Positions 14,028 through 27,147 of a stretch of DNA of 64,000 nucleotides are shown here, in pieces. The DNA lies in assembly GCF_032854445.1 (NCBI RefSeq), contig NC_088302.1, forward strand, positions 49,690,046-49,754,045. Direction: 5' to 3'. Each line of letters begins with the position of its first letter. Position 1 is the first letter of the stretch. The notes under the pieces were generated by a model. That model was not told the DNA's origin. It saw nothing but the letters and a program-made list of their open reading frames with translations, and searched no databases. The position numbers and the translations under genes were made by a program. This stretch comes from Liolophura sinensis. Taxonomy: Eukaryota; Mollusca; Polyplacophora; Chitonida; Chitonidae.

Positions 14028-15697
14028 CTTGTGCACTATACAGACATACTGTAAAGCCTAAAAAGATAGAAAAAAAAGATAGTAGACATGGGAACTGCAT
14101 GTCAGGATCAAGAGTCATTTAACATGCAGAAGAGCTGTTAACACTATTGCTTGAATTGCGAACTGTCTCATCCCAGCTCTTGTGTCTGGCAGTTTTTGTT
14201 GAATTGGTCTAAGATGCCCATTTATCATGTTCTGCCCATATATAGAGCAACTGAGAGAATACTAATGTGAGGCATAAAACATTGAAATGTGTGCTTTATC
14301 ACAAAGTCAGATGCAGGGGAAGGATCATGGGAAATGGGGTTTTTTGTTGATGATAAGTGCACTTAGGCACAGTGGCGTTATGTGGAAATGTATTTGTAGA
14401 GGGTTGTAAAATATGAATAGAATATGATAGTCACCTTTTTCTGTCTGCATACAAAATGAGATGAAAATATTCATGTATTAATAGTGCTAACAGCTTTTTC
14501 TGTCCTCTTGGGATTACTTCTTTTATGGTTTAGTTGTGGCATTGGTTGAAGTGTTTGGTTGAACACTCTTGTTTGTCTTGTTTTTAAAGCTCAGTTAAAT
14601 TTGAAGAAAATGACTTATCCTTTAATTGCATTATATATCATTTATTGTTACAAAGCTAACAGGTGACAAGATACATATATCCTTGTTTGTTCTTCTATTT
14701 CTATATACATTGAATGACCCCCAAATTTTTACATCAGAGTTTGTTGTTAACAAAAAGAGATTTTTAGGTTTGTTTTTGGAATTTAGGTTGATATCCTACT
14801 GGAAAAGTGTAAGTATTGGCACCAAAATTTATGTTTTTGCAATGCACTTTTAGGAAGCTTTTAGGTCATTTATCACACTTACATATTAACACATCTTTAC
14901 AATTTCTCTGCATTTTGCAAGTTCAGATAATGCACAGGTATAGGAAGGTTAAGAAGGTTGAGGATTTACATGACATTGTAATATGGTATGTTCTTAGAAT
15001 GAAAGGTCAGTAAAGAAAGATTCATGTTGCAGCAGGGCTCTGTGACACTGAAATTGGAGTGTCAAAATTTTTCCTTGAAAATTTTTGGCTTTGAAAAAAT
15101 ATGTACATGTATTTTGTCTATCACCAATTTGTAGTTCAAGTTTTTGCATCATTAATAGGAAAATTTGTAAATAACTTGTCAAAGAACAGTGGTTTTTTCA
15201 CAACACAAAAAAAAAAAAACGAGAGACATTGTACAAGTGGACATTGCTTCTCTTTGACGTCGTTATTGGGCTTCACATTTTTGACTTCATCAGATGCAAG
15301 TCAGTGCTTCGTAAAAAGTGACCACAAAGTAAATCAAACTGCAGAACAGTTTTGCAATGTGGCGATACATATGAGCCTTGCTGTACCTGTAAGTAAGTGA
15401 AATGATGGTGGATCTATAGTACACCCTTCTGGGAATTTGTCAAAGGTGTGGTACCAATGATTATAGGCATTATCATGTGCAACTTTCCATAGTGACCAGC
15501 TAAGGTCTGATTAAATACTGAAATGTGCTGAGGTCATCTCACTGGTCAAGGGTTTAAGTACCTTTATGGAGGAGTGAGCTGTTAAGGTTAACTAAGTAAG
15601 CAGATGAAATAAGAGGCTGTAAAACTAGGGGGAAGGGGTACTTTGGTCTGCCCCTGGTGAGAGTCTGGGTGTCTGTAGGTGGAAGAAGGGATGGGAA
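14028..15697. other. Non-coding, nothing recognised
   Basis: AT-rich sequence with short unrecognised open frames. There is no repeat structure apart from a short A tract near 15209-15219. Confidence 0.4.
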
Positions 15698-15727
15698 GGG
15701 GGGGGGGGGGGGGGGGGGGGGAGGGGG
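15698..15727 (+). repeat. Poly-G tract (24 G, then A, then 5 G)
   Basis: An uninterrupted run of 24 G from 15698 to 15721, then A, then five G. This is a simple-sequence tract prone to length error in sequencing; the true length may differ. The proline run in a minus-strand frame here is its shadow. Confidence 0.9.
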
Positions 15728-16960
15728 TGATGAGAGACTAATCATGGCCAGTCCTAGCTACATTGTACATCTGCATCTTATAATTCTATACATGAGTCAG
15801 ACAGCTTTATTTAATTCTTGACATAAAACTGGCCCTGCCTGGACAAACACACAGGCTTTCTCCAGATGTCTACATAAGGCAACACCCATTTTATTTTGTG
15901 CTTTATGGGGAAGCCAACACTAAAAAAAAACAAAAATTGGAATTAACAGATAATCCACTCATTTTGTCTTATCTTGAGGATTTTATGAATTTCCTGTTTT
16001 TCAGGCTTTTCAATGATGTAAATATATCTTCAGCATGAAAAATTTGCTGGGGTAGTCCAAATATTCAACAAATTAGATGGTTAGAATTTAGATGAAGTTT
16101 AAATTTTTGTTTTTGTATGACATTGAAAAAAGATGTATGGTGCCTGTATAACAACAATTTAAAAAGGTGTGACCTAATGCAAGGTCTACTTCCATCCTTC
16201 ATTTCTTCAAACCTCTTCTTGTTTCACAAAGTTTCTGTATATATGTAACAACTTCTGATTTGTTTTGTTTGCAAGATGAACATTCTACCATTGTTTTGTA
16301 AGTAAGTCTTTCTGTGAAAATATTCTGGTTACACGCTAAATATGCATGCAGGCTTATTTCTTTACCTCATTTCTTTCCATCATTATATTATTCTTCTGCT
16401 TCAAAGGTTGGTCCTTCAACAACCAGTTATCCCATTTATGAAATGATCTTATGCTATAAGATATGGTTTATTTCAGTCCTACTTGTTTTGTATGTTTTGT
16501 GATGGCCAAGTTTAAGTGCTTCGTTCCTCCCCACCCCCTGATATATTTGGCCTCTAATTTGGTCTCTACAACCTGCTAAACATTTTAGATCCAAGTGCTG
16601 TTCCTGACACCCTGTTTTAATGTAAAAGCTTAAGAAAAGAATATGGGAATCTAGCCGGATGTAAGACCCTCTATAAAATTATAATATTATTGACACTGTG
16701 CCTTAAATAAGTTAGACAGTAATCTGATCAGCCTGAGATAAGTCTATATCCAAGCCCTATAAAGACAAGATAAATTGTTCATTCTTGCTTCTTTGAATAA
16801 TTGTAAAGGTGTCAAAACAAGATTCCTGTAGTAAGATTATGGTTATTGTTGTCAATCTATGTCATGAGTGGATGTATTTCTAAATAAGAATTCGTTATCG
16901 TAGTCATGTTAAAAGTGGTATTAAATAGATTCTGTACTGTGGATGTAAAATAGCACACAG
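15728..16960. other. Non-coding, nothing recognised
   Basis: AT-rich sequence with no recognisable exon, RNA gene or structured repeat. Confidence 0.4.
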
Positions 16961-17081
16961 CCTGGATGTTTCACAAAGCAGTCATATATCGTACCTGACG
17001 TAACCTTGAAGGCAACACATAGTGCAGCATGCTAGACATGGCTGGTGCGAAAATGTGACGTATTTGTGAAACAGGCCCTGG
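16961..17081. mobile_element. MITE-like element ending in TTTGTGAAACAGGCCC
   Basis: The left end CCTGGATGTTTCACAAA is an imperfect inverted copy of the right end TTTGTGAAACAGGCCCTGG; about 14 bp pair and the outermost bases are degraded on the left. The interior has no reading frame. Termini of the TTTGTGAAACAGGCCC kind are, from memory, frequent on short inverted-repeat elements in marine invertebrate genomes. Superfamily and target-site duplication cannot be settled here. Confidence 0.5.
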
Positions 17082-18599
17082 TGGGTATTTTTATGAAGGA
17101 ATAGGAATATGAAAACAGTTGTGTAATAATAAGTTCTAATTTGTGGTTCAGATCATGTAATTCATCAAAAAATTTTAATATAGCTGTCATAAGAAAAGGT
17201 TGGCTCTAAAATTCAATGAAATATCATTTGTACATTTTGAAATGTGAATTGACCTTTTAGGTGCATATGTTAGAATATGCGTTAAGATTCAGGAAACTGT
17301 ATTGCAGTAAAATTGTCCACTTTAGTTTTCTAGTTTACTAAATTGGAATTTTTGTGAAGATATTCTGGTTATTCCATTGATGATATTGTATCAAAGTCAG
17401 GAATGATGGCAAGCGAACGTCTTTTCATTCAGTCGACTATGATCCGGGTTTGTCATGGCGAGATTAATGAACACTCCAAGCTGAAGCTTGCCCATTGGCA
17501 GTGTCTGTCTCATTGCTCTTCCCTGAACTCTACAGAGCCAAAATTTAATTTGTCTGTAGGCTGTTCTCTACTGTGACATTAACCCAGCTTTTGGTTGTGT
17601 TCAGTGGAAAATGATAGCTAATCAAAGCCAGACAGAGGCCATGAGCTTCGTAGGTAGTTTCATGGAGCTCCTCAGTCTTTAGTCAACTTTACCTTCAAAG
17701 CCAGCAGACTTCTCCAAAGGCTTGCCAATTCTCTGCAAAGTTCCATAAAGTTGGGAAAAGGAAACCAGACATTAAGACGTATATATGAATAAAGGCTGCA
17801 AGCATCAGTATTAACTAATAAAAAAAATATCATTTTCCGCCTTTTTCATGGGCAGATCCTTGTTGCTCAGGGTGTACTGATTACGAATGTGGCAACTTAC
17901 CAAGGAGCCAAGGAATTCAGACATTGATGCCAAACATTTCTCATCTCTCCTCTTTAACGGTATATGCCAAAGTACTTGTTTTGTACATTAGTAAAAAATA
18001 GGCCAGTCTATGCAGTGTAGATTGACTGAAAATGATTTGGTGAATACAATGAAAGACTGACAGAATTGTATTCAAAGAAACTGTCAAAGCACTTCCGATA
18101 AGGATTCCATGATTTGATCATGATTCTGCTGATTTATCTAGAATTATATTGAAGAGAACTAGAGTCTTATTTGAACTTTATGTTGATTTGTTTAGAAAGC
18201 TTTGGTTTCTATAGCCATCCTGGAAATAGCAAGTTTTAATTCAGTTTTCTGATTGAAATATTATAGATGTTAAAGAGCCTCAAAATTTTGTATTCGGTCT
18301 ATAGGTTTCTGTTGATGTGAACTGGGGATCTTTTTAAACAGGAAGTATTTTAATCAAATTTAAATGATTTGAGCACAAAATACCTTTTCACATGGATTCC
18401 AAATTTGGTACACATGTTTATATTGGGTTCAACATACTTTCTTTATAGTAAACTTGGGATGAGTTGATCAGATTTCTGGTTCTAAATGAAACTAAGCAGA
18501 TGAAAATACTGTCTCTGCCTATCATTATCATTAACAACCTGACATTGCAAGCTGTTCAACACAATGACATTGTGTCATACTCACTTACAATATTTTAAT
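17082..18599. other. Non-coding, nothing recognised
   Basis: AT-rich sequence without an identifiable exon, RNA gene or structured repeat. Confidence 0.4.
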
Positions 18600-18631
18600 T
18601 AAACCACCCTAAGTGACCATAAATTTCTGCT

Positions 18632-18765
18632 CGCAACCTGCGGATGGTCGTGGGTTTTCCCCAGGCTGTGCCCGTTTTCTTTCCACCATAATGCTGGCGG
18701 CCATTGCATAAGTGAAATATTCTTGGGTGCGGCGTAAAACACCAATCAAATAAATAAATAAATTA
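18632..18765 (+). mobile_element. SINE, molluscan type, 3' part with AAAT tail
   Basis: The copy shows the ordered blocks GCAACCTGCGGATGGTCGTG, a C/T-rich stretch, CACCATAATGCTGGCGGCCA, TAAGTGAAATATTCTTGGGT and GTAAAACACCAATCAAATAA, then an AAAT-repeat tail. This arrangement is a very common interspersed repeat in bivalve and gastropod genomes (recalled, not searched). A second copy at 51.5 kb and fragments near 29.8, 57.6 and 61.0 kb share its TATTCTTGAG core. The 5' end appears truncated or replaced. Confidence 0.75.
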
Positions 18766-18969
18766 CATCCACTTTATAATTACTTGATATATCCATGCCA
18801 CCTTAGTTTTCAATGCTCTAGATAATCAGTATAGTTGTCTAAATGCTAAAGAGCTAAGGGATGAATTGGGCATGTGTAACCTGAAAGGTATCACGGTTCT
18901 CAGCTGGGCTTTAAACCAGCCTGTCTCTGTCAGGACCACAGTATGTGATTAAGTAGCTATATCTCATCC

Positions 18970-19595
18970 AGAAGCCTTCTGCCCTCTGCACCTGATTTAT
19001 GGCGAACTTGTCTGTAACAAGGGTTGAGTTTCCTCAGCTGCAAGTGTTACTGTGTAGACCTGGCACATGGCAAACTTGTGTTAAGCTGCTTCAGAGACCT
19101 GACATATCAGAAACTTGTCTGTAACAAAGATTACAGCTCCCCTAGTCCACAAGTTTTCTGCCATCAGGACCTGCCATCCGAGAAACTTGTCTGTAACAAA
19201 GATTACAGCTTCCCCATGCACAAGTTTCCTGCCATCAGGACCTGCCATCCAAGAAACTTGTCTGTAACAAAGATTACGGCTTCCCCATCCACAAGTTTCC
19301 TGCCATCAGGACCTGCCATCCGAGAAACTTGTCTGTAACAAAGATTACGGCTCTCCCCATCCACAAGTTTCCTGCCATCCGAGAAACTTGTCTGTAACAA
19401 AGATTACAGCTTCCCCATCCACAAGTTTCCTACCGTCTATGTCTGGACATGCCATATGAGAAAATTCTCTGTAACAATGATAACAACTTACAGATGTGCA
19501 AGTTTCCAACCATTTGGCTTCACTTCTGCTATGGGTTCTTGTCAGTAACATGGAATACATCTCCCCATCCACAAGTTTCCTATCATCTGAACATG
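18970..19595. repeat. Degenerate minisatellite, about 71-bp unit
   Basis: The marker AAACTTGTCTGTAACAAAGA occurs at 19111, 19183, 19254, 19325 and 19384, spaced 72, 71, 71 and 59 bp; the short spacing lacks the AGGACCTGCCATC part of the unit. Each unit also contains CCACAAGTTTCCTGCCATC. Decayed copies extend leftwards (from about 19008) and rightwards (the CATCCACAAGTTTCCTATCA near 19567). Open frames on both strands through it are repeat by-products. Confidence 0.92.
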
Positions 19596-22500
19596 TTAAA
19601 TATCCTAGATAGGTGTATGAAACTCCAGTCAAGTCAAGATGCAAACACATCATTTACATTTTGCATCCTTGAGATGGTTTCTTATACAGGAAACATTTTT
19701 CCAGTTGGGATCATTCATTTCCTCTCAGCAAAACAACCATTTTGAAAGTTATCTTTGCCTAGTTTTAAAAAAGCAGGATGTTTTTCAGCAACTAAGCAAA
19801 CATTTCCTTCCAACATGAAGCAATTAATCATGTTGGTGCGATATCCTGGTAATCAGGCATGCCTGCTCAAGCCGGATAGGATATTGGGGTTGAACCTCAG
19901 CTGTTGTTTGTTAATGGCTATTGTTATGCAGAGTAAAATGGGTGGTTATAATGCATCTGTGTCACATGCCAGTGCTGATGGAGTATTAAGCATGTCATTT
20001 GCATATTTCCACAGTTGATTGCAATATTGATCCTAATCTCTAGTTTATTTTCATTCATGCTTCCCATAGACATTAAAACATGCCGCCAAACAAGATTTGA
20101 TCATCCACCGTTACAGCTGATGTGAACCGTCCTGTTTGACAGGCTGAGATCAGTACATGTGTTGTGACGCTCCGATATTTATCAATGTTTGTCCATGAGC
20201 TGGTCCAGCTGGGTTCATAATAATCAACCAATCAGCGGAGGAAAATCACTGGGTATGTGTAACCTGATTAATAGTTGACCAGGGCACTGACAAATACACT
20301 GTAGATATTTGTCACCTACGTGTCTGCTATGTTCTCGTATCACCCTGTATCACTGCGAAAGGACCAATCATATTGATCCAGAGATTACCCTTAAGTCATC
20401 ATCTTTGGGCGTCTAGTCTTAAACTGCCAGTGACGGCTGTGGACGTAGTGAGCCTCAGCTGACGTGAAAAGCTTAGTGGTCATGGCAGAACGAAGACCAA
20501 ACAGGTCTAGGTTTAGGCGGTACATTCGCCACGGTCAGTTCAATTTGCTCTAACGGCATTACAAAGCTGTTAGAATTAAATCCGATTCCCCGTCAAATCT
20601 CGTTGCAGTTCACCATTTCTAGTCGTTCTGTAAACCTTGGGTATTGTGGGCTCTGTTTTGAGCTGTGTTTTGGTTGATTTGATTAGACTCACAATCTCAT
20701 CTGCAGGAATTAGCCCCCGTGAATGTGTTAAACTGACCAGTCTGATGCCTTGACCGGTCAGCAGATAAGCCATTGGCCTTGCCCAGAAGTCGAGTCATAT
20801 AGATGACAAATGAAAGCACTGACAATTCATGTCCTGTGTTCAAAGTTGTGGAAAAGATTGATCACCAATAAGGCTAGCTACAAGGTCTTACTCAGAAATT
20901 TGTTGATCATATTTGGAACAAAGCATATCATAGAATCAGTTTACACATGTCCATGTGTGCACAATAGACATTGTATCTCCACGATTAAGGCATATTTTCT
21001 GTACTTTCATAACACCCTCATGTATAATTCAGAACAGTGAAAACTCTGAGAATGCCTAAAAGATGTTGTTTTTCTCAGCAGGTTATTCCATGTGGAAATG
21101 ACATTTCAGAGTAATGGTTATGTAAACATATAACAAATGCTGATTGTAATTGTGTTTCTTTCGCTAAAAATAGTGGTCGGTTTGCTTGTAAAGATGGCTG
21201 CATGACATTTCATCAAATTAACACCGAATTTGGTTTTATAATGCAACATGAAACACTTTGATTTTTATCAATTTTTTGGGCATAATATGGGTTTCTGTTT
21301 TCCACACCATGAATGTAGCCAAAGAAGGCTGAAAGTCATTGAAGTGATCAAGTATTGTTTACAGCCATATTCTCTCTGTACAGATGTAATTAATAGTAAC
21401 AAATTAATGACAAATTTTGTCATTATATTTCAACATTTTTTACATATAAGATGCTTAGAAAGTAATTGGGTTCTTTACAGACTAATTGACACCATGCATT
21501 TTATCAAATGACGGGTGAAAAGTTTTGAATTAAATTGGAGGGTTTTTTTTTTGGATAGAAAACATTACTATTATATGATATGATGGTCTGAAAGATTTTC
21601 AAGAATGAACATGCCATATCCAAGAAGATTTCTGGTCAATATATGAATATGTGTGGATTCAAATTTGAATGCCATATCTGTGTGATTTTATCAGTGCGTG
21701 CGTCCATTTTGTGTGATTATTCAGTCTAGACACCTAAAAACTAAACCTCTCTCAAACTCATGAAGATGGTCTGCTCATCCATTTCATCTGTAAAATAAAA
21801 TTACGAGTTTGCGTTCAGACCTGTGTTTTTGTGTGAGTAAAGGTTTCAGAATTAAGGTGGCTGTCTTCCCCTATTCTTGCCTGTGGAGCCACATGACCAG
21901 AGCTTAATGAAGACAAACGATGATGCTGTAACTCTTGCCCTTTTTTGTATGTCTATGTGACGGAACCACCAACGACTTCTGATGTATTAAAACCTTGCGG
22001 GACACCCCAAATTAGAACAGATCTCTGCCTGTGGCCAGAATTGTCAGGTGATGGACAAGAATAGATCGACTTTCATTACATTTGTTCAGGTTAGAAATGA
22101 TGAAAAGCAAAATTAATCAAGAACTTTGGTGTTGTTCATGAACCATCAGCTGTACATTGTTGTCATGTGTTGTGGGGACAAATTTCTGCACCTGGTTCAC
22201 CCATTTGTTGTTTGGAATTCGAGTTAAAGCTTCAGTAAAACTGGAACATGAAGCTGACCTTGGTGACCTTGGAACTATTCCTTGTGCAGCAGATGTATGT
22301 AGTAGCCATCAGACTTAATGTTTAAGTGAACATCAGTCATGCATGTCCAGTGTGAGTGGACAAACCTTACCACAATCTGTTCATACAAATATACTTGCTC
22401 TCACAAGATTTTCATGAACATCAAATGCCGTTTAGTGGCTATATTTGCCATTGAACTCCTTAAAACAATGATTTATCGAGGGCTCATACCAGCCCTTGAA

Positions 22501-25500
22501 ATCCTTAAAAAGCCTGGAATATGAAAATAACTTTTCCAGGCATTCAAAAGCTAGAAAGCAGAAGTTTTGTAGTTCGGCATGAAAAAGCGTTGAAGTAAAG
22601 TCTGCAGAACCAACCAGAGCTACAGTGTAGAGTATGCTAATATTCTCATGGGAGAGTTTTCCAACGTCTTTGAACTTGCTTCATGTACTCTGTGTATATA
22701 TGTGAAAAACTATTTACATTGCTTCAAACTTGTATAAGTGTAGAATATTTCTTTCAGGTAGCTTGGAAAAAGTTGAATTATGCGCCTGGAAAAGCTTCAA
22801 ACCTGGAAATGTGAAATCATCAATGTGCACAAACACTTGTCCAGAAATCTTCTGGCGTTGATTGTTGTTTCTAACATTCTTGGTGCAGAGATACTTTGGT
22901 TGACCTGGATTTCACGTTTGATATTATCTGCAGAATGTGAGAGTATCTAGAGGCGTGGTAACACTGGAATGTAGAACCTGTGCATATCTACACTCTCACA
23001 TCCACTAGCAACCATAATTTTACCTACTCAGCAGTGTAAGGTTCAAATGTTTATCATTCATCACACCTCTATCATTATCCCTATATTTATCATCCCTCAA
23101 ACATTACATACTGTAAAAACTTAACTTTTTAGCTGAGAAAAAACATGTATAGGAGCAAGGTAGGCAATAAATTGCATTTTGATTAAAAAGTGTATTTTTG
23201 GGGCTTATCACCTTCAGAGCTCCAAGAATATATGGGACAATTGCTGTGGTTCTTACTTACAGGCATACTGTAAGGGAGTGTTGATGAATACTTAAGATTA
23301 TGTAGACCTAAGGAAGACTTTGTAAACCATTTTTGAATAAAGTCCAAATCATGAATGTTGAGGATGATAGTGGTGTGTTTCAAACAAGGGAACTGTAAAG
23401 TGTTGACATACTAAACATTTATCAAAGTATGTAATCCATTAAGACCATTGTGATTACCTTTTATCATTTTTCATTGCTGTATTTATGTGTTTATTTAACT
23501 GGTTCAGCTACAGTACATGATTGCATCAGAAGTCAAACTTCATATTTGATGTACACATACATGATTCTTTCTTTGGTATGTGCTTTTATATTGGGGTGAA
23601 CTGTGTTCCTATTTAAGCAGGGGCTGTATCAGTCAACTTTTTTCTAGTTCCTATGGCAATGGGCTGAACTCCTTGACATGAACTAAAAAGAAATAGTATG
23701 ATTTCACACAAGAATTCCAAATTTAGTATACAGGTTCATATGGGATACCATACTGCTGGTTTAAACTACGACTGATTGAGCCAGTTAGAGTTATTGTTTC
23801 TAAAACAACCGACTGAAAATGACAAGTTACAATTTCTCAGTTTTGTAGACACAAATCATTTAGACACACCAATGGGAAGTGTGTTGCACACTCCCTTCCT
23901 GTTCACTTCAGCTAGTATGGGAATTGATGAATTTCAAAATTTATTAAGAAATGTATAATTACAGGTGTATTTGCGGGATAGGTTTTGACAAAATACCAAC
24001 CTGTGCAAAAAGCAAATGCTTTGAGAACTTGAAAACCTTGAAGGACTAGTAAGGACTAAGATGTTGTAATTCATGGATATGTTAAATGTTAGCTAGCTGT
24101 CATGTGGTAGACTCATCATCCTTTTCCCTCAGTAAACAGTAGCCCACTCAGTCAGACTTCATTCTGTGGGTTTGTCTGTTGACATACCTTATCTGCTCAC
24201 CTCTTTAAAAGATTCAGGGCTGAATTTATGACTGGTAAAAGTATTATGTACATATCTGTACACCCACTGTTTGGTTAACTTGACCATAAAATATATACCC
24301 TAATGTCAAGTGAAGCGTGAGTAACTTGTGTCTATGTGTAAGGAGTTCACCGCATGTGCTTCAACTCTTGATACTGTTTGATAAGCTTTTTCATTCCTTT
24401 TGAAACTTGTGTGGGAGTTCTTGTTTGCATCTATTTTAAAAAAAAAACATTGATGGTGCAACTGCCTGGCCTCAAAGCCTTCTTTTTCTTAATTTTTTTG
24501 TTTTCTTCCTTCTTCCCAAGGAATCCCTAAAGCCGGCTATACTCTTGAATGCATGAAGAATTGCCAATGTGAAGAGGGCAGTTTGACCCTCAAATAAAAC
24601 TTGGCTACCATGAAATGTGGTCGTAAAACACTGCTGTGTTTGGCATTAAACCCTAATAAAAGAGCTGGGTAAGCTTCAAAGGCAGATCTGATTCATGCTT
24701 TCCTCAAATAGTTAAAGGGCTTTATAGCCTGATGCTCAGCTTATTGGAAACCGGTCAGATCTGGAATAGCTGGATTGCAGGAATTCTTGGGCTGTAAATA
24801 CAGGGAGATAAATCCCCGGACATTCACACAGTAAGTGGAACAATACTCCAGAAGGAATACCCAGAACAATTTTGCTTGGGCTTATATAACCATATGGTAC
24901 TGGTAAATTGATCAATGCAAAAAACCTCTTTCTTGACCAAACTGATTATACTGGTTTTAAGAAACCACCTGAAAAGTTTTCTCATGTGTTATCAAAATTC
25001 ACAGGGCCAGTTTCCTTGTCTGCCAAATACAGTGGTTATGTTGTTGGTACAGTTACATCAGATGGTTTGGGATTATACACCAATCAAGAAATAAGCTTCG
25101 TATTGTTCGTCTTTCTGAACATTTGAGTAACAAAGACTGAACATATCTGAGAGATTCTGGAGCATATCCTTTTATTTTTACCAGTGTGGTGTGCTTGCAT
25201 CGTCATATCTATACAACATGAGCTTTATTAGCATTGGCAAGCCGTACAGCCAGACGGGTTTCTATCTGGCATAAATGTTGCTTTTGTCAGAATGAGATTT
25301 GTTTAAGTCGATATTCTACCATGGTTTTGCCAAAGACTGAATTTGATGGCTTTTCTGTTGTCTTCTGTTGAGACAGAGTTTGTTGGTGTGCTTCACAGTA
25401 TCTATATAAAGATGGTCTTGCATGACTCTAGTTACTTTGCTTCGTCCAAGATGCTATCTGTTGTAACTACTACAGCGTGGCTCCCTTGCTTTATTCACAG

Positions 25501-26837
25501 CAGCAAGATGATTGAACTACATTTCTAGGAATGCCTCGGGACAAACATTTTCCCGTCAATTACTCTGTCATATAAAACCACAAACTCTAAGATAACCTGC
25601 TCTGGAACTGTTCTTGCCTGTAAGGCTTTCAAGCAAACTCGGATTGACCTGTCTGACACTGAAAATAACTTACATTTCCATTTAAGTACAAGTCCAAAGT
25701 TCATTGTGCAGTTGGATGCCATGTACAAGCTGGTTAACAGCTGACTTCTGTATGCTGAAAGTTGGATGTGCAGAGCTCTTTTTGCATCAGACAAATAAGT
25801 CTCTTCAAATGAACTTTGGCCAAAGAACTTTAACATTTTGGGATATTCTGCTGCACATGTCATGATGGAGATCTGAACATAGTTGTTGTTAGTATGCTAC
25901 TAAAATATACTGCAACACTTTCCTAATTAGTTCTAAACCGGGGAAAACGAACAATCACCTGTTGGTTTTAATCATCCGCTACTCCGGTACAAGCATGACA
26001 ACCTTTTAGTGGCTTTATTAGCGTTTTGACATCTCTTTTAAAACTTCCACTGTCAGAATTTCTGTTACAAACTGCTACATTTTTATCTTTAAAATAATAT
26101 TGATTCTGAAGAAGCTATGTTATAGGCTGTGTATCCAGCGATGTAGAGAGCTTAAAAAGGCTAGGCATCAGTAGTGAAACCCATGCTCGTTCCTTCACTG
26201 CCTCTAACATTTCAAATCATCCCCATGCTCCTCATATGGCCATTGTGTGGGAAAATGATTAAACAAGTTTATTGAATATGCTGAGTGACTTCTCCATCAG
26301 CGTGCCTCTTACTGGGCAACTTATGGTGTCACCAGGTTAATGAGAATTTCAGGGAAACCATGTTCAGAATTCATTGAGCAGAGTTCAGTTTGGAGTGGAG
26401 ATTGAATTGACCATTTTTTCTTTGTATTTGTGTTATGAATATTTTCATCTTCTGAAGTAAGGCGTATATTTTTCACACTCTTTGTGTTACATCACCGCAG
26501 ACATGTGCTCACAACAACATTAGACTTCCATTAACTTGATGTGTTAGTTTAAGCTGGAAAAAAACTTTGTTATTGTTGCCGAGGTGAATTTTCTGAAATG
26601 CTCTATGCAAATAACTGTATGTCTGCCTGAACCTGAGGAGCTGAGAGCTGGGGTAATATCAGAGAAGACTCCGCATTAAGAAAATGGACAAATTGCATTT
26701 TCTGATTCAGGAACCATTTGGTTGGTCCAACAGTTCATTTGAGTGACAGGTAAGTAGTATAATTTGTGATTCCCTGGACTTCAAAATAGGATTTAGCTCT
26801 CTGAGCCACATCTTTGTGAACAAAAAAAATTACAAAT
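19596..26837. other. Non-coding, with a CpG-rich patch at 20.15-20.78 kb
   Basis: No exon was recognised. From about 20150 to 20780 CpG is clearly denser than in the flanks (about 20 in 600 bp by eye). The patch contains a 23-codon frame at 20482-20553 that starts MAERRPNRSRFRRYIRH, basic and unrecognised. Around 22480-22830 and 24619-24660 there are stretches that look like old interspersed repeats, but I cannot define their ends. The longest frame (112 codons, minus strand, 25525-25863) has no family resemblance. Confidence 0.35.
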
Positions 26838-27147
26838 AATTATGCCTCTATGAACTAGATAATTCTGCCTCTGTGAACCAGGAAGTTATGCATCAGGTGA
26901 ATTACATTATGTTGCCCCTAAGAACTGTATAACATTGTATCTATGAAATAAATAGGTACTTTTCAATGATCTAAATAATTGTGTTTCTGTGAACTAGAAA
27001 ATTTGGTTTCTTTAAACTGGATCCTCATAGAATTAGATCATTATGCTGTGTGAACTACATGTACATGTTGGTATTGTTTTTCTTTGGACTTATGAATCAG
27101 TTATGCTTGTGGGAAAAAACATAATATTGCCTTTTTGAACTAGATGA
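26838..27147. repeat. Degenerate minisatellite, about 23-bp unit, about 12 copies
   Basis: Units such as AATTATGCCTCTATGAACTA(GAT) and AATTCTGCCTCTGTGAACCA(GGA) follow one another with 22-25 bp spacing. They become very diverged in the middle (around 27000-27120) and are recognisable again at the right end (ATATTGCCTTTTTGAACTAG). The shared core is TGCCTCTRTGAACTAGA. This is an old, non-homogenised array. Confidence 0.75.

Noticed and set aside
13837-14122. Frames rich in YIHTYIHT and VCMYVCMY
   Set aside because: They translate the ATGT microsatellite.
19024-19653. Overlapping 65-104-codon frames on both strands
   Set aside because: They read through the 71-bp array and carry its repeated peptide; there is no independent support.
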